Origin: Castellaniella sp. S9
GTDB taxonomy: Bacteria > Pseudomonadota > Gammaproteobacteria > Burkholderiales > Burkholderiaceae_B
Assembly: GCF_027257175.1 (NCBI RefSeq)
Contig: NZ_JAPFGD010000001.1
Coordinates: 62,001 to 126,000 of the forward strand
Length of the DNA stretch: 64,000 bases
Direction: 5' to 3'
Shown here: positions 57,887 through 64,000 of the stretch, piece after piece
Layout: each line of letters starts with the position of its first letter
Position numbering within the stretch: the first letter of the stretch is position 1
Program-made: the position numbers and the translations under genes
Notes under the pieces: model-generated
What the model was told of the DNA's origin: nothing
Databases searched by the model: none
The model's input: the letters and a program-made list of their open reading frames with translations, nothing else

Positions 57887-59119
57887 TCAGAGGGTCCCCA
57901 GGGTCTCGTCGAGCCAATCCATGGTCACGGCCGCCGACAAGGCCAGGTTGCTGGTCTGGCAATGCGCGTCCGCGCCCTCCAGCGCGGTGAACAGCCGCGG
58001 GGTGCACGGCCCGCCGACCAGGTCCTGGAAGACCTGCCATTGCCGCAGCGGTTCCGCGCCCTCCCCGTCGCCCACCAGCGCCAGCGAGGGGCAGCGGATG
58101 GCGGCCAGTTCCTCGGGACTCAGCCTGAAGTCCTTGATGCGGCGATAGGTCTGAACGAAGGAGGCCGGCCGGCCGAAACGCAGCATGAGGTTGCGCGACA
58201 TGATGCGCTTTTGGGCGTTCATCACGGCATCCGGGATGTGCTCGAGGTCGGCCACCCCGAAGTCGTCCGACTCTGGCAGCGTCGCCGGATCCAAGCCGAT
58301 GAAGGACGTCATGTAGGCGTGCAGGTCGATGATCGGCGAATTGGGAATCAGTGCCCGGATCCGAGGTTCGTGCGCCGCGATGCGCGAGGCGAAATAGCCG
58401 CCGAAGCTGATGCCCATCAGGGCCAGGCGGCGGGGATTCACGCCCGGCTGCGCGAGGGCGTAGTCCACCGCCTGCCGGCCGACCGCCTCGAATTCGGGGG
58501 CGAAATGGCTGGACGCGTTGAAGCGCCACGTGTCCATCTGGCCCGGCCCGGTGAACAGCAGGAGGTCGTAGCCGCGTTCCAGCGCCGCCCGGCCGTTGGC
58601 GATATAGGATTCCTCGAGGGTGCCATCGAACCCGCTGACGATCATTAGCACGCGGTCGCCGGCGCTGCGCGCGCCGCGGATGTGGTATGCGGGCAGGCGC
58701 AGGCCCTCGTGCGAGAACCAGAGCTCGACGCACGATGCCTCGTCCCATTGCATGGACCATAGAAAGGCCTGGCGGCTGGCCATGCCGTATTCCAGGTGAC
58801 GGGGATCGTCTACCGGGCAATAGTATTCCGCCGCGCGATAGCTGTTGCAGGCCACCAGGTACTGGTCCCGGGCGCTGATCGCATGCCCGTTGCGCGCCCG
58901 CAGCGTGGCGTCCTCGGACTGGCGCCGGCCCGCCTCGGAAAATTCCAGCGACCACGAGGCCGGGTCCGCATCGCGGATCCTGGAGGCCGCCGCCAGGCAT
59001 TCGCCGATCGAGGCGCCGCCGTATCGCACCGAACCCAACTGGCGCATGAGCTGGTGATCCATTTCGGGGTCCTGGAAGCCCTGCACCCTCGTGTGTCCGC
59101 GCTCCAGAGTCTCAACCAT
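57887..59119 (-). CDS. Alpha/beta hydrolase, FrsA/DHPON-hydrolase-like
   Basis: The 410-residue protein has a ~140-residue helical N-terminal domain followed by an alpha/beta hydrolase core. The nucleophile elbow is GISFGG with Ser238, an acid is likely in the LVGDGEGAEPL region, and the His lies in EGADAHCQ near residue 385. This layout recalls 2,6-dihydroxypseudooxynicotine hydrolase and related C-C bond hydrolases or esterases. The ATG at 59119 follows a strong GGAGGAGA; four upstream codons would overlap that site. It is divergent from a CMD-family peroxidase gene. Substrate unknown. Confidence 0.8.
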   Translation of the reverse strand: MVETLERGHTRVQGFQDPEMDHQLMRQLGSVRYGGASIGECLAAASRIRDADPASWSLEFSEAGRRQSEDATLRARNGHAISARDQYLVACNSYRAAEYYCPVDDPRHLEYGMASRQAFLWSMQWDEASCVELWFSHEGLRLPAYHIRGARSAGDRVLMIVSGFDGTLEESYIANGRAALERGYDLLLFTGPGQMDTWRFNASSHFAPEFEAVGRQAVDYALAQPGVNPRRLALMGISFGGYFASRIAAHEPRIRALIPNSPIIDLHAYMTSFIGLDPATLPESDDFGVADLEHIPDAVMNAQKRIMSRNLMLRFGRPASFVQTYRRIKDFRLSPEELAAIRCPSLALVGDGEGAEPLRQWQVFQDLVGGPCTPRLFTALEGADAHCQTSNLALSAAVTMDWLDETLGTL

Positions 59120-59225
59120 GTCTCCTCCCAAGGCCCGATGGGCCTGTCGGTCTCTGCTTGTCGATCTCTGTATGCTACTTTAATTCGTTACCACCCCGAC
59201 ACATTTCCCCACGAGGAACTTGCGA

Positions 59226-59813
59226 ATGAGCACTCACCCGATCAGCCGCTTTCCGATCCCCGACATCGACACCCTGCCCGAGGACGTCCGCGCCCGCATC
59301 CTGGCCGTGCAGGAAAAGGCGGGCTTCATTCCCAATGTGTTCCTGGCCCTGGCGCATCGTCCCGCCGAATTCCGGGCGTTCTTCGCCTACCACGACGCCC
59401 TGATGGAAAAGGACGGCGGCCTCAGCCTGGCCGAGCGCGAGATGATCGTCGTCGCCACTTCGGGCGCGAACCAGTGCCAGTACTGCGTGATTGCCCACGG
59501 CGCCATCCTGCGCATCCGCGCCCGCAACCCGCTGATCGCCGACCAAGTGGCCATCAACCACCACAAGGCCGACATCAGCCCGCGCGAGGCGGCCATGCTG
59601 GATTTCGCCATGAAGGTGTCGCTGGATGCCCAGTCCATCGGCCAGGCCGACTACGACGCCCTGTACCCCCACGGCTTCAGCGACGAGGACATCTGGGACA
59701 TCGGCGCCATCAGCGCCTTTTTCGGGCTCAGCAACCGCCTGGTGAATTTCGCCTCGATCCGGGCCAACGACGAGTTCTACCTGATGGGCCGGGTGCCGCG
59801 CGACCAGGCTTGA
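59226..59813 (+). CDS. Peroxidase-related CMD-family protein
   Basis: The 195-residue protein is of the uncharacterised peroxidase-related branch of the AhpD/CMD superfamily. The redox site is Cys84-x-x-Cys87 with His91 in QCQYCVIAHGA, and EKAGFIPNVFLALAHRP matches the family N-terminus. GAGGAA lies upstream of the ATG at 59226. A possible promoter (TTGTCG 59158-59163, TAATTC 59181-59186) is in the 106-base divergent gap shared with the hydrolase gene. It is only distantly related to the CMD protein at 13.4 kb. Confidence 0.85.
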   Translation: MSTHPISRFPIPDIDTLPEDVRARILAVQEKAGFIPNVFLALAHRPAEFRAFFAYHDALMEKDGGLSLAEREMIVVATSGANQCQYCVIAHGAILRIRARNPLIADQVAINHHKADISPREAAMLDFAMKVSLDAQSIGQADYDALYPHGFSDEDIWDIGAISAFFGLSNRLVNFASIRANDEFYLMGRVPRDQA

Positions 59814-59928
59814 GGCCGTGTCCGGCAGGGGCGGCGTCCGGCGTCGGCCACAAGGCTGGACGGCGGTATTCCGGCGCCCCCGGGATGGCCCCACACAGCA
59901 TCGGAATCTGCTAGAATTGCTGTCTTTC

Positions 59929-60004
<76 letters not shown>

Positions 60005-60011
60005 GAACACA

Positions 60012-60045
60012 CGCCTGACTGATTTCAGTCAGGCGTTTTGTTTTG
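60012..60045 (+). terminator. Terminator of tRNA-Ala
   Basis: CGCCTGACTG (60012-60021) pairs with CAGTCAGGCG (60026-60035) followed by TTTTGTTTTGG. It starts 8 bases after the tRNA. Confidence 0.9.
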
Positions 60046-60105
60046 GATAGCCTCCGGACGGTGCGGCGCTGCGACGCCGAGCCCATCCTGTGTCAAGCCC
60101 GCTGC

Positions 60106-60879
60106 CTATGCGTAAACCTTGACGAAGTAAATCAGGGACAATGCGAACCCTATGAATATGATGCCAATGCGCAACCACTGATGAGGAATATGCCGCGCAA
60201 CCACGGCGCCGGCATACCCACCCACAGTGGCCGCTACCAGCATGATGAGCGTTTGCGACCATGCCACCTTGTTGGCCAGCACAAAAGTCGCCACCGCAAC
60301 ACTGTAGATAATCGCACTCAGCAGGTTCTTGAATGCATTGAGCACCAGAATATCATCAAGGCCGCCAATTGATAATGCTGCCAGCAGCAATATGCCCATC
60401 CCCGCGCCGAAGAAACCGCCGTACACGGCAACCGACAGGTAAGCGAGAGAGGAAAGGACCAGCTGGCTCCGCGAATCCAGTCTGAAACGAGCCCCCGCCT
60501 TTGTTCTCAGGGATTTCAACTGGTGGCTTCCGGCGAATAGAAGCGTGGCAAAAAGCAATAGCCATGGAATGAGGCTGGTGAAGACAGCCTCTTGTATTTG
60601 CAGCAGCAACAATCCGCCGCCTATCCCCCCGATGAACGAAATCCCGGCCAGCCGGGCGAGACCCGCCTTGTGCGCCACAAGCTCCCGACGAAACTCCCAG
60701 GCGCTCGAGAGGCTTGCCGGCCAAAGCGCCACCGCATTGCTTGCATTGGCAACGACCGGTGGAACCCCGACGGCCAGCAAGGCCGGGAAAGAGAAAAAAG
60801 TCCCTCCACCGGCCACCGCATTGACCGCGCCCGCAATGAATGCGGCCGCGACAAGGAACAAAACTTCAAGAAGGGTCAT
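60106..60879 (-). CDS. TauE/SafE-family membrane permease
   Basis: The 257-residue protein has about eight hydrophobic segments and the family start LFLVAAAFIAGAVNAVAGGGTFFSFPALLAVGVPPVVANASNAVALWPASLSSAWEFRREL, with a second repeat GGFFGAGMGILLLAALS. Members export or import sulfonates, sulfite or related anions; the substrate is unknown here. The base composition (about 57-60% GC in sampled lines) and the AT-richer codons differ from the ~68% neighbours. It sits next to tRNA-Ala, which hints at acquisition, though no attachment-site duplication was seen. Confidence 0.88.
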   Translation of the reverse strand: MTLLEVLFLVAAAFIAGAVNAVAGGGTFFSFPALLAVGVPPVVANASNAVALWPASLSSAWEFRRELVAHKAGLARLAGISFIGGIGGGLLLLQIQEAVFTSLIPWLLLFATLLFAGSHQLKSLRTKAGARFRLDSRSQLVLSSLAYLSVAVYGGFFGAGMGILLLAALSIGGLDDILVLNAFKNLLSAIIYSVAVATFVLANKVAWSQTLIMLVAATVGGYAGAVVARHIPHQWLRIGIIFIGFALSLIYFVKVYA

Positions 60880-60937
60880 ATGCGCCTGTGCCGGTACAGC
60901 CCGGAGAACTCCGCCATGATACGCGGAACATCCCGAA

Positions 60938-60994
60938 TCAGGCGCCGGCCTTGCGCGCGGCGCGTTCCTTTTCCACCCGCTCGGTGACGTCGCG
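60938..60994 (-). pseudogene. Remnant of a PAS-domain gene 3' end
   Basis: The minus strand encodes HRDVTERVEKERAARKAGA and a stop, nearly the same as the last residues of the intact PAS protein at 62304-62717. Immediately before it the frame meets a TAA (61001-61003), so only the tail of a former gene copy remains. The matching DNA is the 48-bp repeat described separately. Confidence 0.8.
60947..60994. repeat. 48-bp direct repeat, copy A
   Basis: This copy matches 62316-62363 with one substitution (T at 60965 where the other copy has C). Together the two copies flank the alcohol dehydrogenase gene in the same orientation. Confidence 0.9.
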
Positions 60995-61103
60995 GTGGAT
61001 TTAAAATCGCATTTGCGCATCGAGCAGCAGGCGCGCGTGATCCTTGCGCACAACCTGCGGCGCGCCGCTGCGGGGGCGCGAGCCGGCGCGGGCTCGCCCT
61101 CGG

Positions 61104-62204
61104 TCAGGATGGCTTGACGGCGACCTTCAACACGCCGTCGCGCTGGTTGGCGAACAGATCGTAGGCCTCGACGATGTCCTCCAGCGCATAGTGGTGGGTG
61201 ACCAATGCACCCAGGTCCAGACGTTCGGCGGCGATCACGTTCATCAACCGGCGCATGCGCTCTTTACCGCCGGGGCACAGGGCGGTATTGATGCGGTGGT
61301 CGCCCAGGCCCGCGGCGAAGGCATCGAGCGGGATCGTCAGATTCTGCGAATACACGCCCAGGCTGGAGAGCGTGCCGCCGGGCTTGAGGCTGCGCAGGGC
61401 CTGCTCGAAAGTGGCCTGCGTGCCCAGCGCCTCGATGGCGGAATCCGCGCCGCGTCCGCCCGTGAGTTTCATGATTTCCGCGACCACGTCGCAGCTGCGA
61501 AAGTCGAGCGTGACGTCGGCGCCCAGCCGTCGCGAGATACCCAGCCGGTGATCATTGCCGTCCACCGCGATGATGGTGGTCGCCCCCAGCAGGCGCGCGC
61601 CGGCTGTCGCGCACAGTCCGATCGGCCCTTGGGCAAAGACCACCACCGTGTCGCCCAGGCGGATGTTGGCGTTTTCCGCGCCCTTGAAGCCGGTGGACAT
61701 GATGTCCGGACACATCAGCACCTGTTCGTCGGTCAGGCCATCGGGAATCGGCGCGAGGTTGGCCTGGGCGTCCGGCACCAGCACGTATTCGGCCTGAGTG
61801 CCGTCGATCAGATTGCCAAAGCGCCATCCGGCAGTCGCCTTGTAGCCATGGCAGCCGCAGCGCCCGGAAGGGATCAGATAGCTGCCGTCCTGCGAGGGCA
61901 CGCCATCCTGCGCCGCGTACGAGCCGAAGTTCGGGCAGATCGCGCCGGCGATGACGCGCTGGCCCTCGGCATAGCCGGTGACCGCGCTGCCGAGTTTCTC
62001 GATGATCCCTACCGGCTCGTGGCCGACCGTCAGGCCCGGCGCGACCGGATACTCGCCCTTGAGGATGTGGACGTCGGTGCCGCAGATGGTGGTCGTGGTG
62101 ATGCGAACGAGCGCGTCGTTGGGACCGACATCGGGGATGGGTTTATCGGTCAGCTCGATGCGGCCGGGCTGGACGAATACAGCGGCTTTCATCATGGCAG
62201 CCAT
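61104..62204 (-). CDS. adh: Zinc-dependent alcohol dehydrogenase
   Basis: The 366-residue medium-chain dehydrogenase oxidises alcohols with NAD(P)+. The catalytic zinc ligands are the Cys in TTICGTDVH, the His-Glu in VGHEPVG, and later a conserved Asp/Glu. The nucleotide fold is VVVFAQGPIGLCATAGARLLGA. Sequence wording closely recalls the broad-specificity Adh of Cupriavidus and relatives. One difference is a cysteine-poor structural-zinc loop (ICPNFGSYAAQDG). CAGGAGA precedes the ATG at 62204. It lies between two copies of a 48-bp repeat. Confidence 0.9.
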   Translation of the reverse strand: MAAMMKAAVFVQPGRIELTDKPIPDVGPNDALVRITTTTICGTDVHILKGEYPVAPGLTVGHEPVGIIEKLGSAVTGYAEGQRVIAGAICPNFGSYAAQDGVPSQDGSYLIPSGRCGCHGYKATAGWRFGNLIDGTQAEYVLVPDAQANLAPIPDGLTDEQVLMCPDIMSTGFKGAENANIRLGDTVVVFAQGPIGLCATAGARLLGATTIIAVDGNDHRLGISRRLGADVTLDFRSCDVVAEIMKLTGGRGADSAIEALGTQATFEQALRSLKPGGTLSSLGVYSQNLTIPLDAFAAGLGDHRINTALCPGGKERMRRLMNVIAAERLDLGALVTHHYALEDIVEAYDLFANQRDGVLKVAVKPS

Positions 62205-62303
62205 TGGGTTCTCCTGGCATGGAATCGGCGAGGCTGCGGGCGGGTGGCCCGCAGGTGATGGTTCCATGATATCGGCCGGCCACAGCCCGCATATTGCGCC
62301 AGA

Positions 62304-62717
62304 TCAGAAAGCGGCGGCCTTGCGCGCGGCGCGCTCCTTTTCCACCCGCTCGGTGACGTCGCGCGCCATGGCGACCGAACCGACGACCGCGCCGTCCGGA
62401 TCCTTGACCAGGGCGAAGGTCATCTCGACATAGAGCTTGCCGCCGCCCTTGGCCACCGCCCGCGTCAGCGTCGGCAGCCCTTGCAGCTTCAGGCTGCCGC
62501 TGTCGACGGCGGCGTGGTAGCCGGCCCAGTGGGCGGCGCGCAGGTGTTCGGGGATGATCAGGTCCAGGCTGCTGCCCAGGGCCTCGTCCGCGCCGAAGCC
62601 GAACAGCCGGCAGGCGGCCTGGTTCCAGCGCACGATGGTGCCCGCGCGGTCGGCGTAGATCAATGCATCGGACGTCTGCTCGATGATCCATTCGGCCAGG
62701 GCTGCGGCCTCGTCCAT
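62304..62717 (-). CDS. Single PAS-domain protein
   Basis: The 137-residue protein is a lone PAS domain: MDEAAALAEWIIEQTSDALIYADRAGTIVRWNQAACRLFGFGADEALGSSLDLIIPEHLRAAHW, ending in the helical RDVTERVEKERAARK tail that normally links to an output domain. No kinase, cyclase or DNA-binding part follows. It may be a free sensor or partner protein. It is upstream of adh on the same strand, 100 bases away. Its 3' end is duplicated at 60938-60994. Confidence 0.9.
   Translation of the reverse strand: MDEAAALAEWIIEQTSDALIYADRAGTIVRWNQAACRLFGFGADEALGSSLDLIIPEHLRAAHWAGYHAAVDSGSLKLQGLPTLTRAVAKGGGKLYVEMTFALVKDPDGAVVGSVAMARDVTERVEKERAARKAAAF
62316..62363. repeat. 48-bp direct repeat, copy B
   Basis: This copy lies within the coding end of the PAS gene. 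It matches 60947-60994 at 47 of 48 positions. Confidence 0.9.
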
Positions 62718-62830
62718 GGGGTGTTCTCCGGAAGGCGCGCGTTCGCCGCGCGGCGCGGCAGGCCTGCGGGATGCAAGGCGGCTGCCCCGTCTTTATACCG
62801 CCGGCGCACCCGCCGGGACAAACCGGCGGC

Positions 62831-63514
62831 TCAACGTCCGCCCAGGCCCTGCAGCAGTTTCCCGAGCTCGCCCTTCAGCGCGGAGGGCTGCGCCGGCAAG
62901 TCCAGGCGGCCCGGGGCGAGGGGCGCCACGGTCAGCGTCTCGACGCGGAACTCTGAACCATAGGACAGGACCCCCAGCCCGCGATCATCGAGGGCGCCCA
63001 CGACCTGCTCCATCCCCTGCGCCGGCGCCTGCGAGGCGGTTTGCAGGCGCTGGGCGATCGCGGCCAGGACCTGCGTCAGTTCGCGCACCTCGGGCTGGTC
63101 GCCGAGGACGCCTTTTCCGCTGCGGTCCCGTCCCTCGAGATCGCGGTAAGAAACCTCGTAGACCTCGCCGGCGCGGCCGGCGACGGTCTGATGCTCGCCG
63201 GTGGGCTCGAGCGCGGTCAAGCTGTCGATCATCTGCGGGGAGGGTTTCCAGGCCAGGCTGCCCAGCAAACCGGCCGCCGCCTGCGCATCCATCGCCATGG
63301 GCGTCCCGTTCATCCGCAACACCGTGTAGAGGCGCCCGTCGCGCAGCAGGAAGTAGCCCTGCGCCACGCCGGACACGTCGACCCGGGCATCCGGCCCGTC
63401 GAACGCCACCGTCAGGGTCCGATCCCCCGCCCGCACCGTCGCCTGTGCCGCGGCCAGCACCGCGGCCGGCGCCAAACATCCCCACGCCAGCAACAGCCAC
63501 GCCAAGCTTCGCAT
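62831..63514 (-). CDS. Secreted protein of unknown function
   Basis: The 227-residue protein starts at the ATG at 63514, preceded by CAGGAGA. It has a signal peptide MRSLAWLLLAWGCLAPAAVLA-A. The mature part is beta-rich (ATVRAGDRTLTVAFDGPDARVDVSG, GYFLLRDGRLYTVLRMNGTPMAMDA) and then helical, resembling outer-membrane-linked DUF4412-type proteins only vaguely. I do not recognise a specific family. It lies alone between the PAS gene and a PrpF-family gene on the same strand. Confidence 0.7.
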   Translation of the reverse strand: MRSLAWLLLAWGCLAPAAVLAAAQATVRAGDRTLTVAFDGPDARVDVSGVAQGYFLLRDGRLYTVLRMNGTPMAMDAQAAAGLLGSLAWKPSPQMIDSLTALEPTGEHQTVAGRAGEVYEVSYRDLEGRDRSGKGVLGDQPEVRELTQVLAAIAQRLQTASQAPAQGMEQVVGALDDRGLGVLSYGSEFRVETLTVAPLAPGRLDLPAQPSALKGELGKLLQGLGGR

Positions 63515-63620
63515 GCCGATCTCCTGAAAATCCCGGAACCCTTCCACGATAACGGTTTTGCGGCCGCGCGGCAGCAAGCAATCGGCTCAGTTGTGTCCGG
63601 ATCTTGCGGCGCCCAGCCGG

Positions 63621-64000
63621 TCAGGACCGTGCCGGCGTCACGGGCATGGGATAGACCCGTCCATCGAACAGCCGTCGCGCCGTGCGGAAAAAGTATCCCC
63701 GCTCGGCCACCCAGTGATCGTCCGCGCGCCGGACCTCCGCGCCCACGGTGAGGATGCCGGAGGGCATGCCGATCCGCAGCACATCGCCCTGGGTGGGACG
63801 GGCCGCCTCGTGGACCAGGGTGCCCTCGATGCGCGCGGCGACCGCGATGCATAGCGAGGCCGTCAATTGCAGCGCCTGGTGGGGCTGCCCGCTGGAAATC
63901 ATGCGCACCGTCAGGTCGACATCGCCGGCCGGGATGCAATCGCCCGACAAGGTCCGGGCATCCTGCGCGGGCGACACCATGCCCACGAACGGGATCATCC
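63621..64000 (-). CDS. PrpF-family isomerase, C-terminal part
   Basis: The minus-strand frame is open to the right edge, so this is the last ~126 residues of a larger gene. The sequence DIDLTVRMISSGQPHQALQLTASLCIAVAARIEGTLVHEA and RIGMPSGILTVGAEVRRADDHWVAERGYFFRTARRLFDGRVY matches the C-terminal half of PrpF-type proteins. These are cis-trans isomerases of 2-methylaconitate or tautomerases of 4-oxalomesaconate. Which of the two cannot be told from this part. Confidence 0.82.
   Translation of the reverse strand, partial: MIPFVGMVSPAQDARTLSGDCIPAGDVDLTVRMISSGQPHQALQLTASLCIAVAARIEGTLVHEAARPTQGDVLRIGMPSGILTVGAEVRRADDHWVAERGYFFRTARRLFDGRVYPMPVTPARS

Overview
The window is chromosomal DNA of a GC-rich beta-proteobacterium. 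Gene orders such as tig-clpP-clpX-lon, ribF-ileS-lspA-coaBC-dut, exbB-exbD-lpxK-Trm112-kdsB-adk and argF-DUF3579-argG, together with the protein sequences, point to Burkholderiales and most likely Alcaligenaceae (Bordetella, Achromobacter, Castellaniella relatives). That placement is inference from gene order and recalled family sequences; no search was run. The window is almost entirely coding, with no CRISPR array, phage or intact insertion sequence.

Layout. 1-7.1 kb: the end of an aromatic aminotransferase, lexA with its own SOS box, and on the minus strand the protein-quality-control run tig, clpP, clpX, then lon behind a heat-shock promoter. 7.25-8.35 kb: tRNA-Leu and a manganese-riboswitch-controlled TerC/YjbE membrane protein. 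8.5-13.3 kb: dapD, dapE (lysine/peptidoglycan), prmB and an ABC-F ATPase. 13.4-18 kb: a five-gene accessory-looking cassette with a carboxymuconolactone-decarboxylase-like protein, a flavoprotein of the acyl-CoA dehydrogenase superfamily, and a complete ABC importer with a Tat-type binding protein. 18-23.7 kb (minus): uvrD coupled to a fatty acid desaturase with a transposase-like tail, an RsmB-type methyltransferase and purN. 23.7-29.7 kb: ribF, ileS, lspA, coaBC, dut. 29.8-38.6 kb (minus): a branched-chain amino acid ABC importer (livF, G, M, H and binding protein) and the trifunctional proline catabolic protein PutA. 38.7-45 kb (minus): pqiC, pqiB, pqiA, clpA, clpS. 45.2-48 kb: a cold shock protein, a DUF192 protein, Fe superoxide dismutase and xseA. 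48-54.9 kb: an AT-rich gap with a DnaA-box cluster, exbB, exbD, lpxK, a Trm112-like protein, kdsB, adk, a short-chain dehydrogenase, murJ and rpsT. 55-57.8 kb: argF, DUF3579, argG. 57.9-64 kb: a more variable stretch with a hydrolase and a peroxidase-like protein facing apart, tRNA-Ala, a lower-GC TauE/SafE permease, a broken copy of a PAS gene tail, a zinc alcohol dehydrogenase, the intact PAS gene, a secreted protein of unknown function and the end of a PrpF-family gene.

The least ordinary parts are the 13.4-18 kb cassette with an operator-like palindrome in front of it, the lon promoter whose -35 box lies in the loop of a perfect 13-bp inverted repeat, the cold-shock terminator placed over the start of the DUF192 gene, the DnaA-box cluster at 48.1 kb, the desaturase-transposase fusion, and the 48-bp repeat around the alcohol dehydrogenase. 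Most of the rest is housekeeping, with many 1-4 base start/stop overlaps that suggest translational coupling.
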